64,000 bases of DNA, taken from contig NZ_LGPC01000011.1 of NCBI RefSeq assembly GCF_001431205.1, forward strand, positions 310,001 through 374,000, given 5' to 3'. The notes beneath the pieces are model-generated. The model saw nothing but the letters and a program-made list of their open reading frames with translations, was not told where the DNA came from and did not search any database. Shown in pieces: positions 38,865 to 48,908 of the stretch. Both the position numbers and the translations under genes were made by a program. How positions within the stretch are numbered: the stretch's first letter is position 1; each line of letters begins with the position of its first letter. This DNA is from Staphylococcus sp. NAM3COL9. GTDB taxonomy: Bacteria > Bacillota > Bacilli > Staphylococcales > Staphylococcaceae.

Positions 38865-39938
38865 TTAGTTTAGCGCGTCACTAATAATTTTATTGAATAA
38901 ATCTTGACGCGTATAGCTTTCTTTATATGTTTGCATTTGTTTAACTATCGATTCACGATTCGCTTCAATTTCATTGAGCTGTGTGATTAATTGTGTTTCA
39001 GTTAACGTATCTTCTGGTAATGTTTTACCAAAACCTTTAGCTTCAAAATTCTTAGCATTATCAATTTGATCACCACGTGACTGATCTCGACCAAGTGGAA
39101 TTAATAACATAGGAATTCTAAGTGCTAAAAATTCATAAATCGCGTTTGAGCCAGCACGACTAATAACCGTATCAGTAATTGCTAAAAGGTCTGTTAAATC
39201 ATCTTTCACAAATTCAAATTGAATATAATCCTTTTTATTGGAATATTGTTTTTCTAACAATCCTTTACCAGTTAAATGTACAACTTGATAGTTTTCATTA
39301 AGTGCGTCTAAATTGTGTCGTATGATTTCATTTAATTTTTTACTGCCTAGACTCCCGCCCATAACGAGCAGAACTTTTTTATCCTTAATGAATTTAGTAA
39401 GTTGATAACCCCTGCTTTTATCTCCAGTTTTCAGATCTTCACGTACTGTTGCACCGACGAAATCTGCTTTATCTTTAGGGAGATACTGCAATGTATCGTC
39501 AAAAGTAGTGTAGATTTTTTTAGAAAATTTGAGTGAAATCTTATTAGCTAAGCCAGGTGTTAAATCTGATTCATGAATTATTGTTGGAATTTTCAAAGAT
39601 TTTGCAGCTATTACTACTGGTACAGATACAAAACCACCTTTTGAAAATAATAAGTCAGGTTTCTCTTTCTTTAATACTTTTCTTGCATCTAATATACCTT
39701 TTAGTACTTTGAAGACGTCTTTTAAATTGTCCCAAGAAATATAACGTCTTAATTTACCACTAGAAATCGAATGATATTTGATTTCAGATAATTGAGATTC
39801 AATCATCTCGCGTTCAATACCTTTTTTTGAACCAATATAAAAGGTTTCATAACCTTCTTCCAAGGCAGTGGGTATTAAACTTAAATTGACTGAGACATGT
39901 CCAACAGTGCCTCCCCCAGTAAATGCGATTTTCGTCAT
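38865..39938 (-). CDS. murG: UDP-GlcNAc--MurNAc-pentapeptide-lipid transferase (MurG)
   Basis: Adds GlcNAc to lipid I to make lipid II at the inner face of the membrane. It has 357 residues. The N-terminal GGGTVGHVSVNL loop corresponds to the first G-loop, GGSLGSKKLN to the second, and SRAGSNAIYEFLALRIPMLLIPLGRDQ to the UDP-GlcNAc site. Typical MurG has GGTGGH; here it is GGGTVGH, as in other staphylococci. Co-transcribed with a GNAT gene upstream and PAP2 downstream. Confidence 0.96.
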   Translation of the reverse strand: MTKIAFTGGGTVGHVSVNLSLIPTALEEGYETFYIGSKKGIEREMIESQLSEIKYHSISSGKLRRYISWDNLKDVFKVLKGILDARKVLKKEKPDLLFSKGGFVSVPVVIAAKSLKIPTIIHESDLTPGLANKISLKFSKKIYTTFDDTLQYLPKDKADFVGATVREDLKTGDKSRGYQLTKFIKDKKVLLVMGGSLGSKKLNEIIRHNLDALNENYQVVHLTGKGLLEKQYSNKKDYIQFEFVKDDLTDLLAITDTVISRAGSNAIYEFLALRIPMLLIPLGRDQSRGDQIDNAKNFEAKGFGKTLPEDTLTETQLITQLNEIEANRESIVKQMQTYKESYTRQDLFNKIISDALN

Positions 39939-39948
39939 ATTATAACCT

Positions 39949-40458
39949 CTATTCTTCTAATTTTTTATAATAGGCAAAAAATGGTTTCCCTTTATTAAAA
40001 GGAGGATAATCAATTTCTGCCTCGCCTACTTTATTAAAGCCAAATTTATTAAACAGACCTTGGGCACGTTTGTTTAATGCATATGTGTCTGTCACCATAA
40101 CATGAATATTATGGTCAAGTGCAAGGTTAACGACAAAGTCAAACAACTGAGTGGCAGCACCTTTATATGCTGCTGATCCAGCAAGTCTGTGGATTACATA
40201 TGCACCACTTCTGTCAATTGGCCATTCTAATTCATCATACCACTCTGATTGTTGTTGGTCGACAACTATAAAAGCATAAATTATAGAATTTTCTTCTAGT
40301 ACATAGAGTGTTCCTTTTTGTATGTCTTCTTTGAAATGCTGTTCCAAAGGATAATGTTCATCCCATTGATTATTATTATCTTTTTTCATGATTGCTTTAG
40401 CTTCTTTTACAATTTTTAGTATACTTGATAAATCATTTTTATTGGCAATTCTAATCAT
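39949..40458 (-). CDS. GNAT family N-acetyltransferase
   Basis: A 169-residue acetyltransferase with the GNAT fold; RLAGSAAYKGAATQLFDFV near residue 92 is the acetyl-CoA-binding region and VTDTYALNKRAQGLFNKFGF near 122 the conserved C-terminal strand-helix. The substrate is unknown. It lies 10 bases upstream of murG, between ctpA and murG, in the same transcriptional direction. Confidence 0.88.
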   Translation of the reverse strand: MIRIANKNDLSSILKIVKEAKAIMKKDNNNQWDEHYPLEQHFKEDIQKGTLYVLEENSIIYAFIVVDQQQSEWYDELEWPIDRSGAYVIHRLAGSAAYKGAATQLFDFVVNLALDHNIHVMVTDTYALNKRAQGLFNKFGFNKVGEAEIDYPPFNKGKPFFAYYKKLEE

Positions 40459-40479
40459 AGAAATAGTACCTCTCTATAG

Positions 40480-41958
40480 TTAATTTAATTTTTTAAGAAG
40501 TTTTTGTAAAACAGTGTCCTCTTTATTTGCTTTATTGACAAGCTCTTGGGTGAACTTTTCATTTGTTTTTTTGTCGAATGTGCCATTTACTTCTAAAGTA
40601 TTTTCTTTTTGGAATGATTCAATAGCAGATTGCAAAGCATTATCAAATTCATTAGAGTTATTATTTACTTTATAGCCTAAAGCAGATAATCCTATCTTCA
40701 TTGTTTTAACATTTTTATCGCTATCACCAAACGCATAGGTTTTATCATTAGGTATAACATTTAATGTTTGATATTTTGGTTCACTAATTTTTACATCCGG
40801 CTTAATTCCCTTACCATGAATGTAATGCGAATTTGGTGTTAGCCATTTCATATTGGTGAATTTTAATAATGAACCATCATCGAATTCATTTGTTGTTTGA
40901 ACGATTCCTTTACCAAAAGTTTTAGAACCATAAACCTTGGCCTTATCATAGTCTTTCATAGCCCCTGTAAATACCTCAGAAGCACTTGCAGATCCTTTAT
41001 TAACAAGAATTGATACTTCCATGTCCTTAGCTTCTTTTGAAGCGTCATTAGAAGCTTTAATTGCTTCTTTGTGCTCGCCTTTTTGAAGTTGTACGACAGT
41101 TTCACCTTTATCTATAAAAATATTAGCCATTTTAATCGCTTCATCTAATAGACCACCTGGGTTATTACGTAAGTCTAAAACAATTTTACGGACGCCATCT
41201 TTATGTGCTTTAATAATTGCAGATTTTAGTTCTCCTGCAGTACTATCTTGGAATTTGTTGATAGTAAAGACACCTATGTTGTTTTGTTTTTCATATTCAA
41301 CGCTTTTTACATGTATTTTATCACGCTTAATTATAATATCGTGCGCTTGATTAGCTCTTTTAATTGTTAAAGTTACATTCGATCCTTTTTTACCACGCAC
41401 TTTATTTACAATTGCTTCTAATGGTTGCCCTTTGATAGATTTACCATTAACTTTAGTCACAACGTCTTTCGGTTGTATACCTGCTTTTTCAGCTGGTGAA
41501 CCTTTCATTGGACTTGTGATTTCAATTTTATTTCCTTTTTTTTGCATTTCTGCTCCGATGCCTACAAAGTCTCCAGAAACATCTTCATTAAAAGATTTCG
41601 TTTCTTTTTTAGTCATATAGTCAGAATATGGGTCATCTAACTCTTTTACCATGCCATCAATAGCAGCTTCAGATAATTTTTCGGAATTTGTTTCTTTATA
41701 ATATTCATTATTTAAAGTTTTATAAACTTTTTGCACCTTTTGCATTTCTGTTCGTTGATTACTATTTAATCCGCTTTTCCAATTACTAACGCCAATTGTT
41801 GCAAATACTGCAATGAGTGCTGTGATAATCACAGTAGCTATTATTAAAAAAATAAAATGGCTACGTTTGAAATTTAAGAATTTAGATTTATTTTGGTGAT
41901 TATTATCGTTATTATTGTTGTTATTATTTTCCTCATGAAAGTCTTTATGATCTGACAT
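40480..41958 (-). CDS. ctpA: Carboxy-terminal processing protease CtpA
   Basis: A 492-residue membrane-anchored S41 protease. It has a polar N-terminus with an asparagine run, a membrane segment about residues 34-56, a PDZ domain about 115-195, the S41 catalytic core with the serine in KGSASASEVFTG near residue 325 and lysine in GSKTFGKGIVQ near 350, and a C-terminal peptidoglycan-binding domain about 415-475. It acts outside the membrane; in S. aureus CtpA contributes to stress resistance and wall homeostasis. AGGAAG precedes the ATG. Confidence 0.95.
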   Translation of the reverse strand: MSDHKDFHEENNNNNNNDNNHQNKSKFLNFKRSHFIFLIIATVIITALIAVFATIGVSNWKSGLNSNQRTEMQKVQKVYKTLNNEYYKETNSEKLSEAAIDGMVKELDDPYSDYMTKKETKSFNEDVSGDFVGIGAEMQKKGNKIEITSPMKGSPAEKAGIQPKDVVTKVNGKSIKGQPLEAIVNKVRGKKGSNVTLTIKRANQAHDIIIKRDKIHVKSVEYEKQNNIGVFTINKFQDSTAGELKSAIIKAHKDGVRKIVLDLRNNPGGLLDEAIKMANIFIDKGETVVQLQKGEHKEAIKASNDASKEAKDMEVSILVNKGSASASEVFTGAMKDYDKAKVYGSKTFGKGIVQTTNEFDDGSLLKFTNMKWLTPNSHYIHGKGIKPDVKISEPKYQTLNVIPNDKTYAFGDSDKNVKTMKIGLSALGYKVNNNSNEFDNALQSAIESFQKENTLEVNGTFDKKTNEKFTQELVNKANKEDTVLQKLLKKLN

Positions 41959-42010
41959 TTAATCACTTCCTACTACATATGTAAAAATTCCTATTAAAGT
42001 TCAACTAAAA

Positions 42011-42051
42011 TAAAAAAGCTAGGATTGAACCATATTCGATTAATCCCAGCT
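42011..42051 (-). terminator. Terminator after the yozE-like gene
   Basis: AGCTGGGATTAATCG on the minus strand pairs with CAATCCTAGCT imperfectly and is followed by TTTTTTATT. It ends the thyA-to-yozE side of the minus-strand block. Confidence 0.8.
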
Positions 42052-42112
42052 ACTTATGTGACACTATAATATTTTAATATATTTGAATCTATATACACAA
42101 ATATTAAGTGAT

Positions 42113-42334
42113 TCAAAATTTTAGCCATTCTGTATATTCTTCATATAAATCATCGAACACAGCCATTGAAATGGGATAATTGCCTTGTGTCTCTATATAA
42201 TCAGATATAATATGAAAATCTTTCTCTTGTCTTGGAAAAGATAAATCATCAAAAATTTCTTCTGCTAAGTCACCTTTTTCACTTTTACGACCTCTTACTG
42301 TTAGCACAAATTGATAAAATGAATGATCTTTCAT
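42113..42334 (-). CDS. YozE family (UPF0346) small protein
   Basis: A 73-residue protein starting [30 protein letters not shown], characteristic of the YozE SAM-like helical family of Bacilli, function unknown. Its ATG shares one base with the crr stop codon (TAATG), so it is translationally coupled to crr. Confidence 0.9.
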   Translation of the reverse strand: MKDHSFYQFVLTVRGRKSEKGDLAEEIFDDLSFPRQEKDFHIISDYIETQGNYPISMAVFDDLYEEYTEWLKF

Positions 42335-42834
42335 TAGTTCATTGTCACATCAACGATTTTTGTTTCGCCTTTAGTAATAGCGTTTACATCTGCAACATTA
42401 AGCGCTGATGTATTATCAGAATTTGTGATAATGATTGGTGATATTACAGATTTCGCATTTTCTTTAATATAATCTAAGTCGAAACGTAATAATGAATCTC
42501 CAACGCTTACTGTATCTCCACTTTCAACTAAAACTTCAAATCCCTTACCATCCAATTGAACTGTGTCTAAACCGATATGGACGAGTAATTCTAAACCATT
42601 GTCAGCTTTTAAGCCGATAGCATGTTTAGTTGGAAATACATTATCTACTTTACCATCGATTGGAGATACGACTTCGCCTTCTGTTGGATTTACACCAAAA
42701 CCTTCGCCCATCATTTTTTGTGCGAAAACTGGATCTGGAATATCTTCAATTTTCACAAATTCCCCTGTAATTGGCGCATAAATAACGCTATCCTTATTAA
42801 CTTCTTTACCTTTGCCGAATAATTTTTTAAACAT
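42334..42834 (-). CDS. crr: PTS glucose-type EIIA component
   Basis: A 166-residue cytosolic phosphocarrier accepting phosphate from HPr and passing it to sugar permeases. The phospho-accepting histidine is His86 in [10 protein letters not shown], with the partner His71 in [18 protein letters not shown] is the family motif. AAGGAG precedes the ATG. It is a single-domain EIIA following msrB after 14 bases. Confidence 0.95.
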   Translation of the reverse strand: MFKKLFGKGKEVNKDSVIYAPITGEFVKIEDIPDPVFAQKMMGEGFGVNPTEGEVVSPIDGKVDNVFPTKHAIGLKADNGLELLVHIGLDTVQLDGKGFEVLVESGDTVSVGDSLLRFDLDYIKENAKSVISPIIITNSDNTSALNVADVNAITKGETKIVDVTMN

Positions 42835-42848
42835 ATCTTGTTCGCTCC

Positions 42849-43277
42849 TTATTTTTCAAAATGTGATATTAAGTCTTCATAGCCTAATTCTTCAAGCTTT
42901 TCGAAAGGAATAAATTGAACTGCTGCGGAATTAATGCAATATCTTAAACCGCCACTTTCTTTCGGTCCATCATTAAATACATGACCTAGATGACTGTTTG
43001 CATCATCTGAGCGTACTTCTGTACGCACCATGCCAAAAGTTTTATCTACAAGTTCAACAACTTCTTCATCATCCAGAGCTTTAGAAAAACTAGGCCAACC
43101 ACAATCTGATTCAAATTTTTCTTCTGAGGTGAATAAAGGTTTTCCTGAAATTTTATCGACATAAATGCCTTTTTCATAATGGTTCCAGTACTCATTTTGG
43201 AATGGAGGTTCTGTTCCATTTTCTTGAGTAACTAAGTATTCCATTTCGTTTAAACTATCTTTGCTTTTTTTAATCAT
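42849..43277 (-). CDS. msrB: Peptide methionine-R-sulfoxide reductase MsrB
   Basis: A 142-residue enzyme repairing R-methionine sulfoxide in oxidised proteins. The catalytic Cys114 is in [11 protein letters not shown], and SDCGWPSF and [10 protein letters not shown] are family motifs. The zinc-binding CxxC pairs found in many MsrB proteins are absent, as in other staphylococcal MsrB. Its start overlaps the end of msrA by eight bases, so the two repair activities are coupled. Confidence 0.95.
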   Translation of the reverse strand: MIKKSKDSLNEMEYLVTQENGTEPPFQNEYWNHYEKGIYVDKISGKPLFTSEEKFESDCGWPSFSKALDDEEVVELVDKTFGMVRTEVRSDDANSHLGHVFNDGPKESGGLRYCINSAAVQFIPFEKLEELGYEDLISHFEK

Positions 43278-43797
43278 TTTGTTTCCCCCAATGTTTTTCT
43301 ATAAATGCTTTACGTCCTGATCCGCGTTGATATTGCTCATAATGCAATGGATTTTTCTTATAATAATCTTGGTGTTGAGATTCAGCAGGATAAAAGTTTT
43401 TATACGGTTTAATGGGTGTAATTACAGGATTATTAAAAATAGCCTGTTCATTTAATTGTTGTATTTTTGCTTCTGCAGCTTTTTTTTGTTCTTCATTGTG
43501 ATAAAAAATAACTGGCTCGTAATGTTCACCACGATCAAAAAATTGGCCACCATTATCAGTTGGATCAAATGTTTTGAAATAAACATCTAAAATATTTTCG
43601 AAGGAAGTGATTTCAGAGTTATATGTGATTTGTACGGCTTCTACATGACCAGTTTGATTCGTACTTACACTTTCATAAGTAGGACTATCCAAACGGCCAC
43701 CACTATAACCAGAAATAACATTTTCGATGCCTGGATAAGCAGTAAAAGGTTTAACTAAACACCAGAAACAACCACCAGCTAATGTCGCATAAGCCAT
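43270..43797 (-). CDS. msrA: Peptide methionine-S-sulfoxide reductase MsrA
   Basis: A 175-residue enzyme repairing S-methionine sulfoxide. The active-site motif GGCFWC has the catalytic Cys10; YSGG and HQDYYKKNP are also conserved. AGGAGG precedes the ATG by 6 bases. It is followed by msrB with an 8-base overlap. Staphylococci carry several msrA copies; this is the one in the msrA-msrB-crr operon. Confidence 0.95.
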   Translation of the reverse strand: MAYATLAGGCFWCLVKPFTAYPGIENVISGYSGGRLDSPTYESVSTNQTGHVEAVQITYNSEITSFENILDVYFKTFDPTDNGGQFFDRGEHYEPVIFYHNEEQKKAAEAKIQQLNEQAIFNNPVITPIKPYKNFYPAESQHQDYYKKNPLHYEQYQRGSGRKAFIEKHWGKQND

Positions 43798-43931
43798 AAT
43801 ATACCTCCTATATCTATTTTGTCATAAAGTTACCATTATTTTAAGAGATATGCTATCAAATTGTTTATAAATAATATAAAGGCTGTAAATTTTCTTAATA
43901 ATAGTAACAACGTATATGGGGCAAAATTATA

Positions 43932-44771
43932 TTAAGATTTCAAAACAATTAATCCGATTGCGCCTTGACCTGTATGTGTTGAGATAACAGGTGTTGTTAC
44001 ATTTGTATCAAAATGATTGAAATTAAATTCTTCAGAAAATTGTTTTTTAACCTTATCTACAAATTCGATGACATTGGCATGAGCAATACCAATAGATTTT
44101 ATATTTTTATCACCTATAAAGTGACTTATTTCTTTCTTTAAAAATTGAACACTTGCATTTTGCGTACGTGAATTGTGTAACATTTCAAGTTTCCCATCAA
44201 CAAGTGTACCAACTGGTTTAATTTTCATCATATTCCCAATTAAACCTTTTGTTTTACTAATACGGCCGCCCTTAATAAGTTGATTAAGTTGGCCTATAAC
44301 GACATAAAGCTTAATGTTTTTTTGTAATTCATTCAATTTTTCAACCATTTTTTCAGTTGCAATACCTTCATTATTCCAATCTACAACGTGCTGAATTTGA
44401 TAACCTAAACCAAAAGAAATTGATTTAGAGTCTATAACCGTTACATTGCTATCAGTAATTTGACTGGCCTGCAATGCAGTTTGATAAGTACCACTTAATC
44501 CAGAAGTGATATGAATACTAATGATTTCAGAACCATCAGCGCCTAATTCATCATACATCTCAATGAATTTGCCAATAGCTGGTTGACTTGTTTTAACATC
44601 TGCATCATCCTGAATTTTTTGTATATATGCTTCAGAAGTGATATCGACTTGATCTACATATGATTTTCCATCAATTGTTAAGTTAAGTGGTATAACATGG
44701 ATATTATTTTCAACTAAATAGTCATTTGATAAGTCTGAAGTTGAATCGGTTACGATTTTCTTTTTAATCAT
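43932..44771 (-). CDS. fakB2: Fatty-acid-binding DegV protein FakB2
   Basis: A 279-residue two-domain DegV protein that binds a fatty acid and presents it to the kinase FakA for phosphorylation and use in phospholipid synthesis. The family motif TDSTSDL is at the N-terminus; [15 protein letters not shown] near residue 90 and the C-terminal [10 protein letters not shown] line the ligand pocket. The position between msrA and dfrA is that of S. aureus FakB2, which prefers unsaturated host fatty acids. AGGAGG precedes the ATG. Confidence 0.85.
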   Translation of the reverse strand: MIKKKIVTDSTSDLSNDYLVENNIHVIPLNLTIDGKSYVDQVDITSEAYIQKIQDDADVKTSQPAIGKFIEMYDELGADGSEIISIHITSGLSGTYQTALQASQITDSNVTVIDSKSISFGLGYQIQHVVDWNNEGIATEKMVEKLNELQKNIKLYVVIGQLNQLIKGGRISKTKGLIGNMMKIKPVGTLVDGKLEMLHNSRTQNASVQFLKKEISHFIGDKNIKSIGIAHANVIEFVDKVKKQFSEEFNFNHFDTNVTTPVISTHTGQGAIGLIVLKS

Positions 44772-44780
44772 AATGTCCTC

Positions 44781-45299
<519 letters not shown>

Positions 45300-45355
45300 T
45301 TAACTTGAATTTTTTAATAATTTATATGATTTAATCAATTTTTATCATTTGTAGA

Positions 45356-46312
45356 TTACACTGCTATCGGTGCTTTTATTGCTGGATGAGAGTCATAACC
45401 TATAATTTCCAAATCCTCGTAATTGATATCGAAAATAGAAGCATCACTGTTAATTTTTAATTGAGGTGGTTCAAAACCATCACGTGATAATTGTGTTTCT
45501 ATAGCGTCAATATGATTAGCGTAAATGTGTGCATCACCAAATGTATGCACAAATTCTCCAACCTCTAGTTCGCATTCTTTAGCAATTAAATGTGTTAACA
45601 AACTATAACTAGCAATATTAAAAGGCACACCTAGAAATATATCTGCACTTCTTTGATAAAGCTGACAGCTTAATTTACCCTCTTGTACATAGAATTGAAA
45701 CATTGTATGACATGGTGGCAATGCCATGGTATCTATTTCAGTTGGATTCCAAGCTGATACAATATGACGTCGAGAATTGGGATTATTTTTGATTTGTTCT
45801 ATAACATTTTTAAGTTGATCAAAATGGTTACCATCTTTATCTTCCCAGTCGCGCCATTGTTTACCATACACATTTCCTAAGTCCCCAAATTTTTTGGCAA
45901 ATGCATCATCATTTAAAATTTGTTGTTTGAACTTTTGCATTTCTTCCTTATATATTTTACTAAAAGATTCATCTGTTTGAGCTCTATGTCCAAAATTGGT
46001 CATATCTGGTCCTTTAAAATCTGTTGATTTCACATAATTCTCAAACGCCCATTCATTCCAAATATTGTTATTATATTGGAGTAAATATTTAATGTTCGTA
46101 TCACCCTTAATAAACCAAAGTAACTCTGTTGCAATTAATTTAAAGGATACTTTCTTAGTTGTTAATAAAGGAAATCCTTTCAAAAGATCAAACCTTAACT
46201 GATGTCCGAATTTTGAAATTGTGCCTGTATTTGTGCGATCATTTTTTTGTTTACCGATGTCTAAAATTTCTTCGCATAGATTGTGATATGATTGGTCAAA
46301 ATTATTGAGCAT
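45356..46312 (-). CDS. thyA: Thymidylate synthase
   Basis: Makes dTMP from dUMP using methylene-tetrahydrofolate, producing the dihydrofolate that the downstream DfrA reduces. It has 318 residues, with the insertion typical of Staphylococcus/Lactobacillus ThyA. The catalytic cysteine is in [11 protein letters not shown] near residue 200; [10 protein letters not shown] and [20 protein letters not shown] bind substrate. The ATG at 46312 is used because AAAGGAG is 10 bases upstream; the GTG at 46321 is only one base from it. Confidence 0.97.
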   Translation of the reverse strand: MLNNFDQSYHNLCEEILDIGKQKNDRTNTGTISKFGHQLRFDLLKGFPLLTTKKVSFKLIATELLWFIKGDTNIKYLLQYNNNIWNEWAFENYVKSTDFKGPDMTNFGHRAQTDESFSKIYKEEMQKFKQQILNDDAFAKKFGDLGNVYGKQWRDWEDKDGNHFDQLKNVIEQIKNNPNSRRHIVSAWNPTEIDTMALPPCHTMFQFYVQEGKLSCQLYQRSADIFLGVPFNIASYSLLTHLIAKECELEVGEFVHTFGDAHIYANHIDAIETQLSRDGFEPPQLKINSDASIFDINYEDLEIIGYDSHPAIKAPIAV

Positions 46313-46320
46313 AACAATCA

Positions 46321-46464
46321 CACTCCTTTCTATTATTTATATTTATCTTATTGGAAATTACTGACGATTAAAAGTGTTTACTATTAATTGTGTAAAAAAT
46401 AATTCACATTATATAGAGTATACATTATTTCGTTGAAAACGTTTAAAATGTATACTTTATAAAT
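46321..46464. other. Short intergenic region upstream of thyA
   Basis: No gene; AT-rich with the thyA promoter presumably in it. I could not fix its elements. Confidence 0.3.
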
Positions 46465-46520
46465 TTAAAAAAACCAACTTAGCACATCTTAAATAATAAT
46501 TTAGATATACTAAGTTGGTT
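46465..46520 (-). terminator. Terminator of the brxB/cvfC group
   Basis: AACCAACTTAG (46472-46482) and CTAAGTTGGTT (46510-46520) are perfectly paired and enclose a second stem; the minus strand continues with a long T run. Confidence 0.88.
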
Positions 46521-46594
46521 TAGAGAAACACTTATCTAGTTTCAATTACTATTATCATTTAATATAAAATAACAGATTATATTAAATTAAGTAA

Positions 46595-47029
46595 TTAGCA
46601 ATATTCATCGAAAGCATCTTTGATATCCATACAAATATCTTGAATATCTCTGCCTTCAATATGTTCACGTGGAATAAAATGTTTTAATTCTTGACCTTGA
46701 AATAAAGCGTATGATGGACTTGATGGTACTTGCTGAATTAGTGATCTCATCTCATCAGTAGCATCCTTGTCTTGTCCTGCAAAAACTGTGACTTTATTAC
46801 TAGGTTTTTTATCATTTTGTTCAACTACAGTTACTGCTGCAGGTCTTGCTAACCCAGCTGCGCAACCACATGTAGAGTTAATAACTACAAAAGTTGTGTC
46901 TTCTTCTGCGACATTATTCATATAATTAGAAACTGCTTCAGCAGATTCTAAACTTTCAAAATCATGTTCTGTTAATTCACTACGCATTTGTGTAGATAAT
47001 TCATTCATATAAGCTTCATATGCATTCAT
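46595..47029 (-). CDS. Bacilliredoxin (BrxA/BrxB family)
   Basis: A 144-residue thioredoxin-like protein with the Cys54-Gly55-Cys56 motif in [14 protein letters not shown], which removes bacillithiol from S-bacillithiolated proteins after oxidative stress. The ATG at 47029 is chosen because AGGAG lies 8 bases upstream; the GTG at 47038 lies within that site. It is downstream of cvfC on the same strand. Confidence 0.93.
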   Translation of the reverse strand: MNAYEAYMNELSTQMRSELTEHDFESLESAEAVSNYMNNVAEEDTTFVVINSTCGCAAGLARPAAVTVVEQNDKKPSNKVTVFAGQDKDATDEMRSLIQQVPSSPSYALFQGQELKHFIPREHIEGRDIQDICMDIKDAFDEYC

Positions 47030-47063
47030 TGATAACACTCCTAAAATTCATTTTTTCTTGAAA

Positions 47064-48179
47064 TCACTTGTTTCTGTTAGCAATTTGTTTCCAAACGGAT
47101 CCTAAAGCTTCATCGCCATTTTCTATTCTAGAAATAGCCATTTCTATTTGCAGTTTTACTTCGTATGCAGAATCATCTGCATGTGCTCTTAATGATTCGA
47201 GTTGTTCAGGGCCACCTTCGTCAAAGATAAACATTGCAGCTCTCCATCTTACAATTTTTTGCGGGTCGTTTAACGCTTTTTCCATTTCTGGCAACGCTTG
47301 TTTAAAACCTAAATCGCTTAAACAATCTCCTGATGTACGTCTAACTGCAGGACTTTTGTCATTTAAGCCTTTAAACAGATAAGGTAGTACAGCTTTATCT
47401 TCAACCATTCCAAGTAGCACAATTGCTTCACGTCTCAAGGGTATTTTTTGCTCATCACTCACTGCTTCCCCTAATAGTGGAAAATCTTGAACTGTTGGTG
47501 TTGGAAAGGATTTTAACATTCTTAATCGTTCTTTCCAGTTATCAGTAGCTTGATAAGTTTCCAGAGAAACATGATGATATTGTTTTTCTGGAACAACAAT
47601 ATCTGTAGCTAATGCTTCTTGCACAAGTATTTTTAATCGTTCTTCAGGATAAATAGCAGTGGTTTCTTCAAATACTTCAGACATAATCTCGTCTAAATCA
47701 CCGTAGCGCACACCTAAATCATCCCATTTACGAAGAAAGACGATATTATCATTATCTTTTTGTGCTGCTAGCATGCTATCTATATAAATTTCTGGTAATT
47801 GTTTGCGTTTTTCTTCAGAGGTTGTAGTAAGTTTAATTTGATAAGGAATCCCTTTAAATTTTAATATTTCAGCCTTAACCTCTCCATAGTGTTCATCTGG
47901 TAGAGGATCACTTATTTCTTCTTGGTCGTCATTTAACGTTGCAGTTACGTTAGGTAAAACATCTTCCCAATCAAATTTCGGCTTTTTATCTACTGCTAAA
48001 AAGTCCATAACATAGAATATAGACTTAACGCCCTCTACTTCTAATACTGCATTAATAAAATGAGGTTGTCCCTCTGCAACTGCAGTATACGTATTTGATT
48101 TATTATCTTCTCTTTTCTCACTCAATACAATTTTCATTGTATTTGGACTTGGTGTAGGTTCAACGCGAACAATTTTCAT
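47064..48179 (-). CDS. cvfC: Conserved virulence factor C
   Basis: A 371-residue cytosolic protein. Residues 1-90 are a NifU N-terminal-like domain ([28 protein letters not shown]), the middle is the CvfC-specific region, and residues about 215-350 contain HEAT-like repeats ([58 protein letters not shown]). In S. aureus mutants of cvfC have reduced virulence; the molecular job is not known. The ATG at 48179 follows AAGGAGG; the TTG before it is disregarded. Confidence 0.92.
   Translation of the reverse strand: MKIVRVEPTPSPNTMKIVLSEKREDNKSNTYTAVAEGQPHFINAVLEVEGVKSIFYVMDFLAVDKKPKFDWEDVLPNVTATLNDDQEEISDPLPDEHYGEVKAEILKFKGIPYQIKLTTTSEEKRKQLPEIYIDSMLAAQKDNDNIVFLRKWDDLGVRYGDLDEIMSEVFEETTAIYPEERLKILVQEALATDIVVPEKQYHHVSLETYQATDNWKERLRMLKSFPTPTVQDFPLLGEAVSDEQKIPLRREAIVLLGMVEDKAVLPYLFKGLNDKSPAVRRTSGDCLSDLGFKQALPEMEKALNDPQKIVRWRAAMFIFDEGGPEQLESLRAHADDSAYEVKLQIEMAISRIENGDEALGSVWKQIANRNK
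48025..48075. repeat. 51-bp direct repeat, copy in cvfC
   Basis: Identical to 48304-48354 in the neighbouring gene. It encodes the core [16 protein letters not shown] of the NifU-N domain. Confidence 0.9.
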
Positions 48180-48200
48180 CAAGGAACCTCCTTGTTATAT

Positions 48201-48458
48201 TTATATTCTTTCTAACGTGGCTAATATATTCGGCAATACATCATCCCACTCAACATCAGCTTTTTTATCCACTGAAATAAAATCCATAGCTTGGAATATA
48301 GATTTAACGCCCTCTACTTCTAATACTGCATTAATAAAATGAGGTTGTCCCTCTTTTATTTTAGTATACGTATTGGGTTTTGTGTCACCACCTTCTAAGC
48401 TATATACAAATTTCATTGTACTTGGATTTGGGGTTGCTTCTACATTTAAAATTTCCAT
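48201..48458 (-). CDS. Stand-alone NifU N-terminal domain protein, paralogue of the CvfC N-terminus
   Basis: An 85-residue protein consisting only of a NifU-N-like (Scaffold protein Nfu N) domain, lacking the C-terminal CxxC Fe-S scaffold domain of true Nfu. It aligns along its whole length with residues 2-90 of CvfC, sharing [19 protein letters not shown] and a DNA block identical over 51 bases. AGGAGG precedes the ATG. It lies 21 bases upstream of cvfC, so it arose by tandem duplication or has been homogenised by gene conversion. Confidence 0.88.
   Translation of the reverse strand: MEILNVEATPNPSTMKFVYSLEGGDTKPNTYTKIKEGQPHFINAVLEVEGVKSIFQAMDFISVDKKADVEWDDVLPNILATLERI
48304..48354. repeat. 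51-bp direct repeat, copy in the NifU-N gene
   Basis: Identical to 48025-48075 in cvfC, 279 bp away; flanking codons have diverged. Confidence 0.9.
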
Positions 48459-48473
48459 TATAAATCCTCCTTA

Positions 48474-48668
48474 TTATTGTAACTCATTTCCTATTTGTTT
48501 GATTTGTTTTCCAATTGAACACTCATTTATACAAAAGTGATGTGCTTGTGTTTTTCCTTCAGTCTTTCTGATATGGTTTTTAAGCAAGCAATCTTTGCAG
48601 TATGTACTCATTAAATGATCTATCGCATCAATTGCTTCTTTTTCAGAATAAGTTAGAATAATCTTCAC
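48474..48668 (-). CDS. Small zinc-finger protein (C2HCIx2C type)
   Basis: A 64-residue protein with Cys-x2-Cys (YCKDCLLK) followed by HHFCINEC, matching the zinc-finger family named for its C2-H-C-I-x2-C pattern, common as small proteins in Bacilli. The start is a GTG only one base after AGGAG, which is tighter than usual; no better start exists in frame. It heads the minus-strand group leading to the NifU-N gene and cvfC. Confidence 0.75.
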   Translation of the reverse strand: MKIILTYSEKEAIDAIDHLMSTYCKDCLLKNHIRKTEGKTQAHHFCINECSIGKQIKQIGNELQ

Positions 48669-48860
48669 TCTCCTGTGTTTCTGTAAATAAAAGTATTTAA
48701 TTATATTAAGATTTGATGCTTGAAGGTATTATATCATTTGTAACTACGATTGTTTAATATTAAATTTGCAATTAAGATTAATGTAGAAATAAAGTGTATT
48801 AATTTTTAAAGTATACTTGCAATTTTTAATTTATCTGATAAGATAATTCAGTTGTTAAAT

Positions 48861-48900
48861 ATGCGGTTTCTAAACACCCGCATCATCAAAATTTAGGAGG
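48861..48900 (+). promoter_or_regulatory. preQ1-I riboswitch
   Basis: ATGCGG and CCGCAT form the P1 stem enclosing the loop TTTCTAAACAC, and the A-rich tail continues to TTTAGGAGG. The loop CTAAA can pair with TTTAG next to the Shine-Dalgarno, the H-type pseudoknot of class I preQ1 riboswitches, hiding the ribosome binding site when preQ1 binds. It directly precedes a queuosine-precursor transporter gene. Confidence 0.88.
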
Positions 48901-48908
48901 AATTTAAA

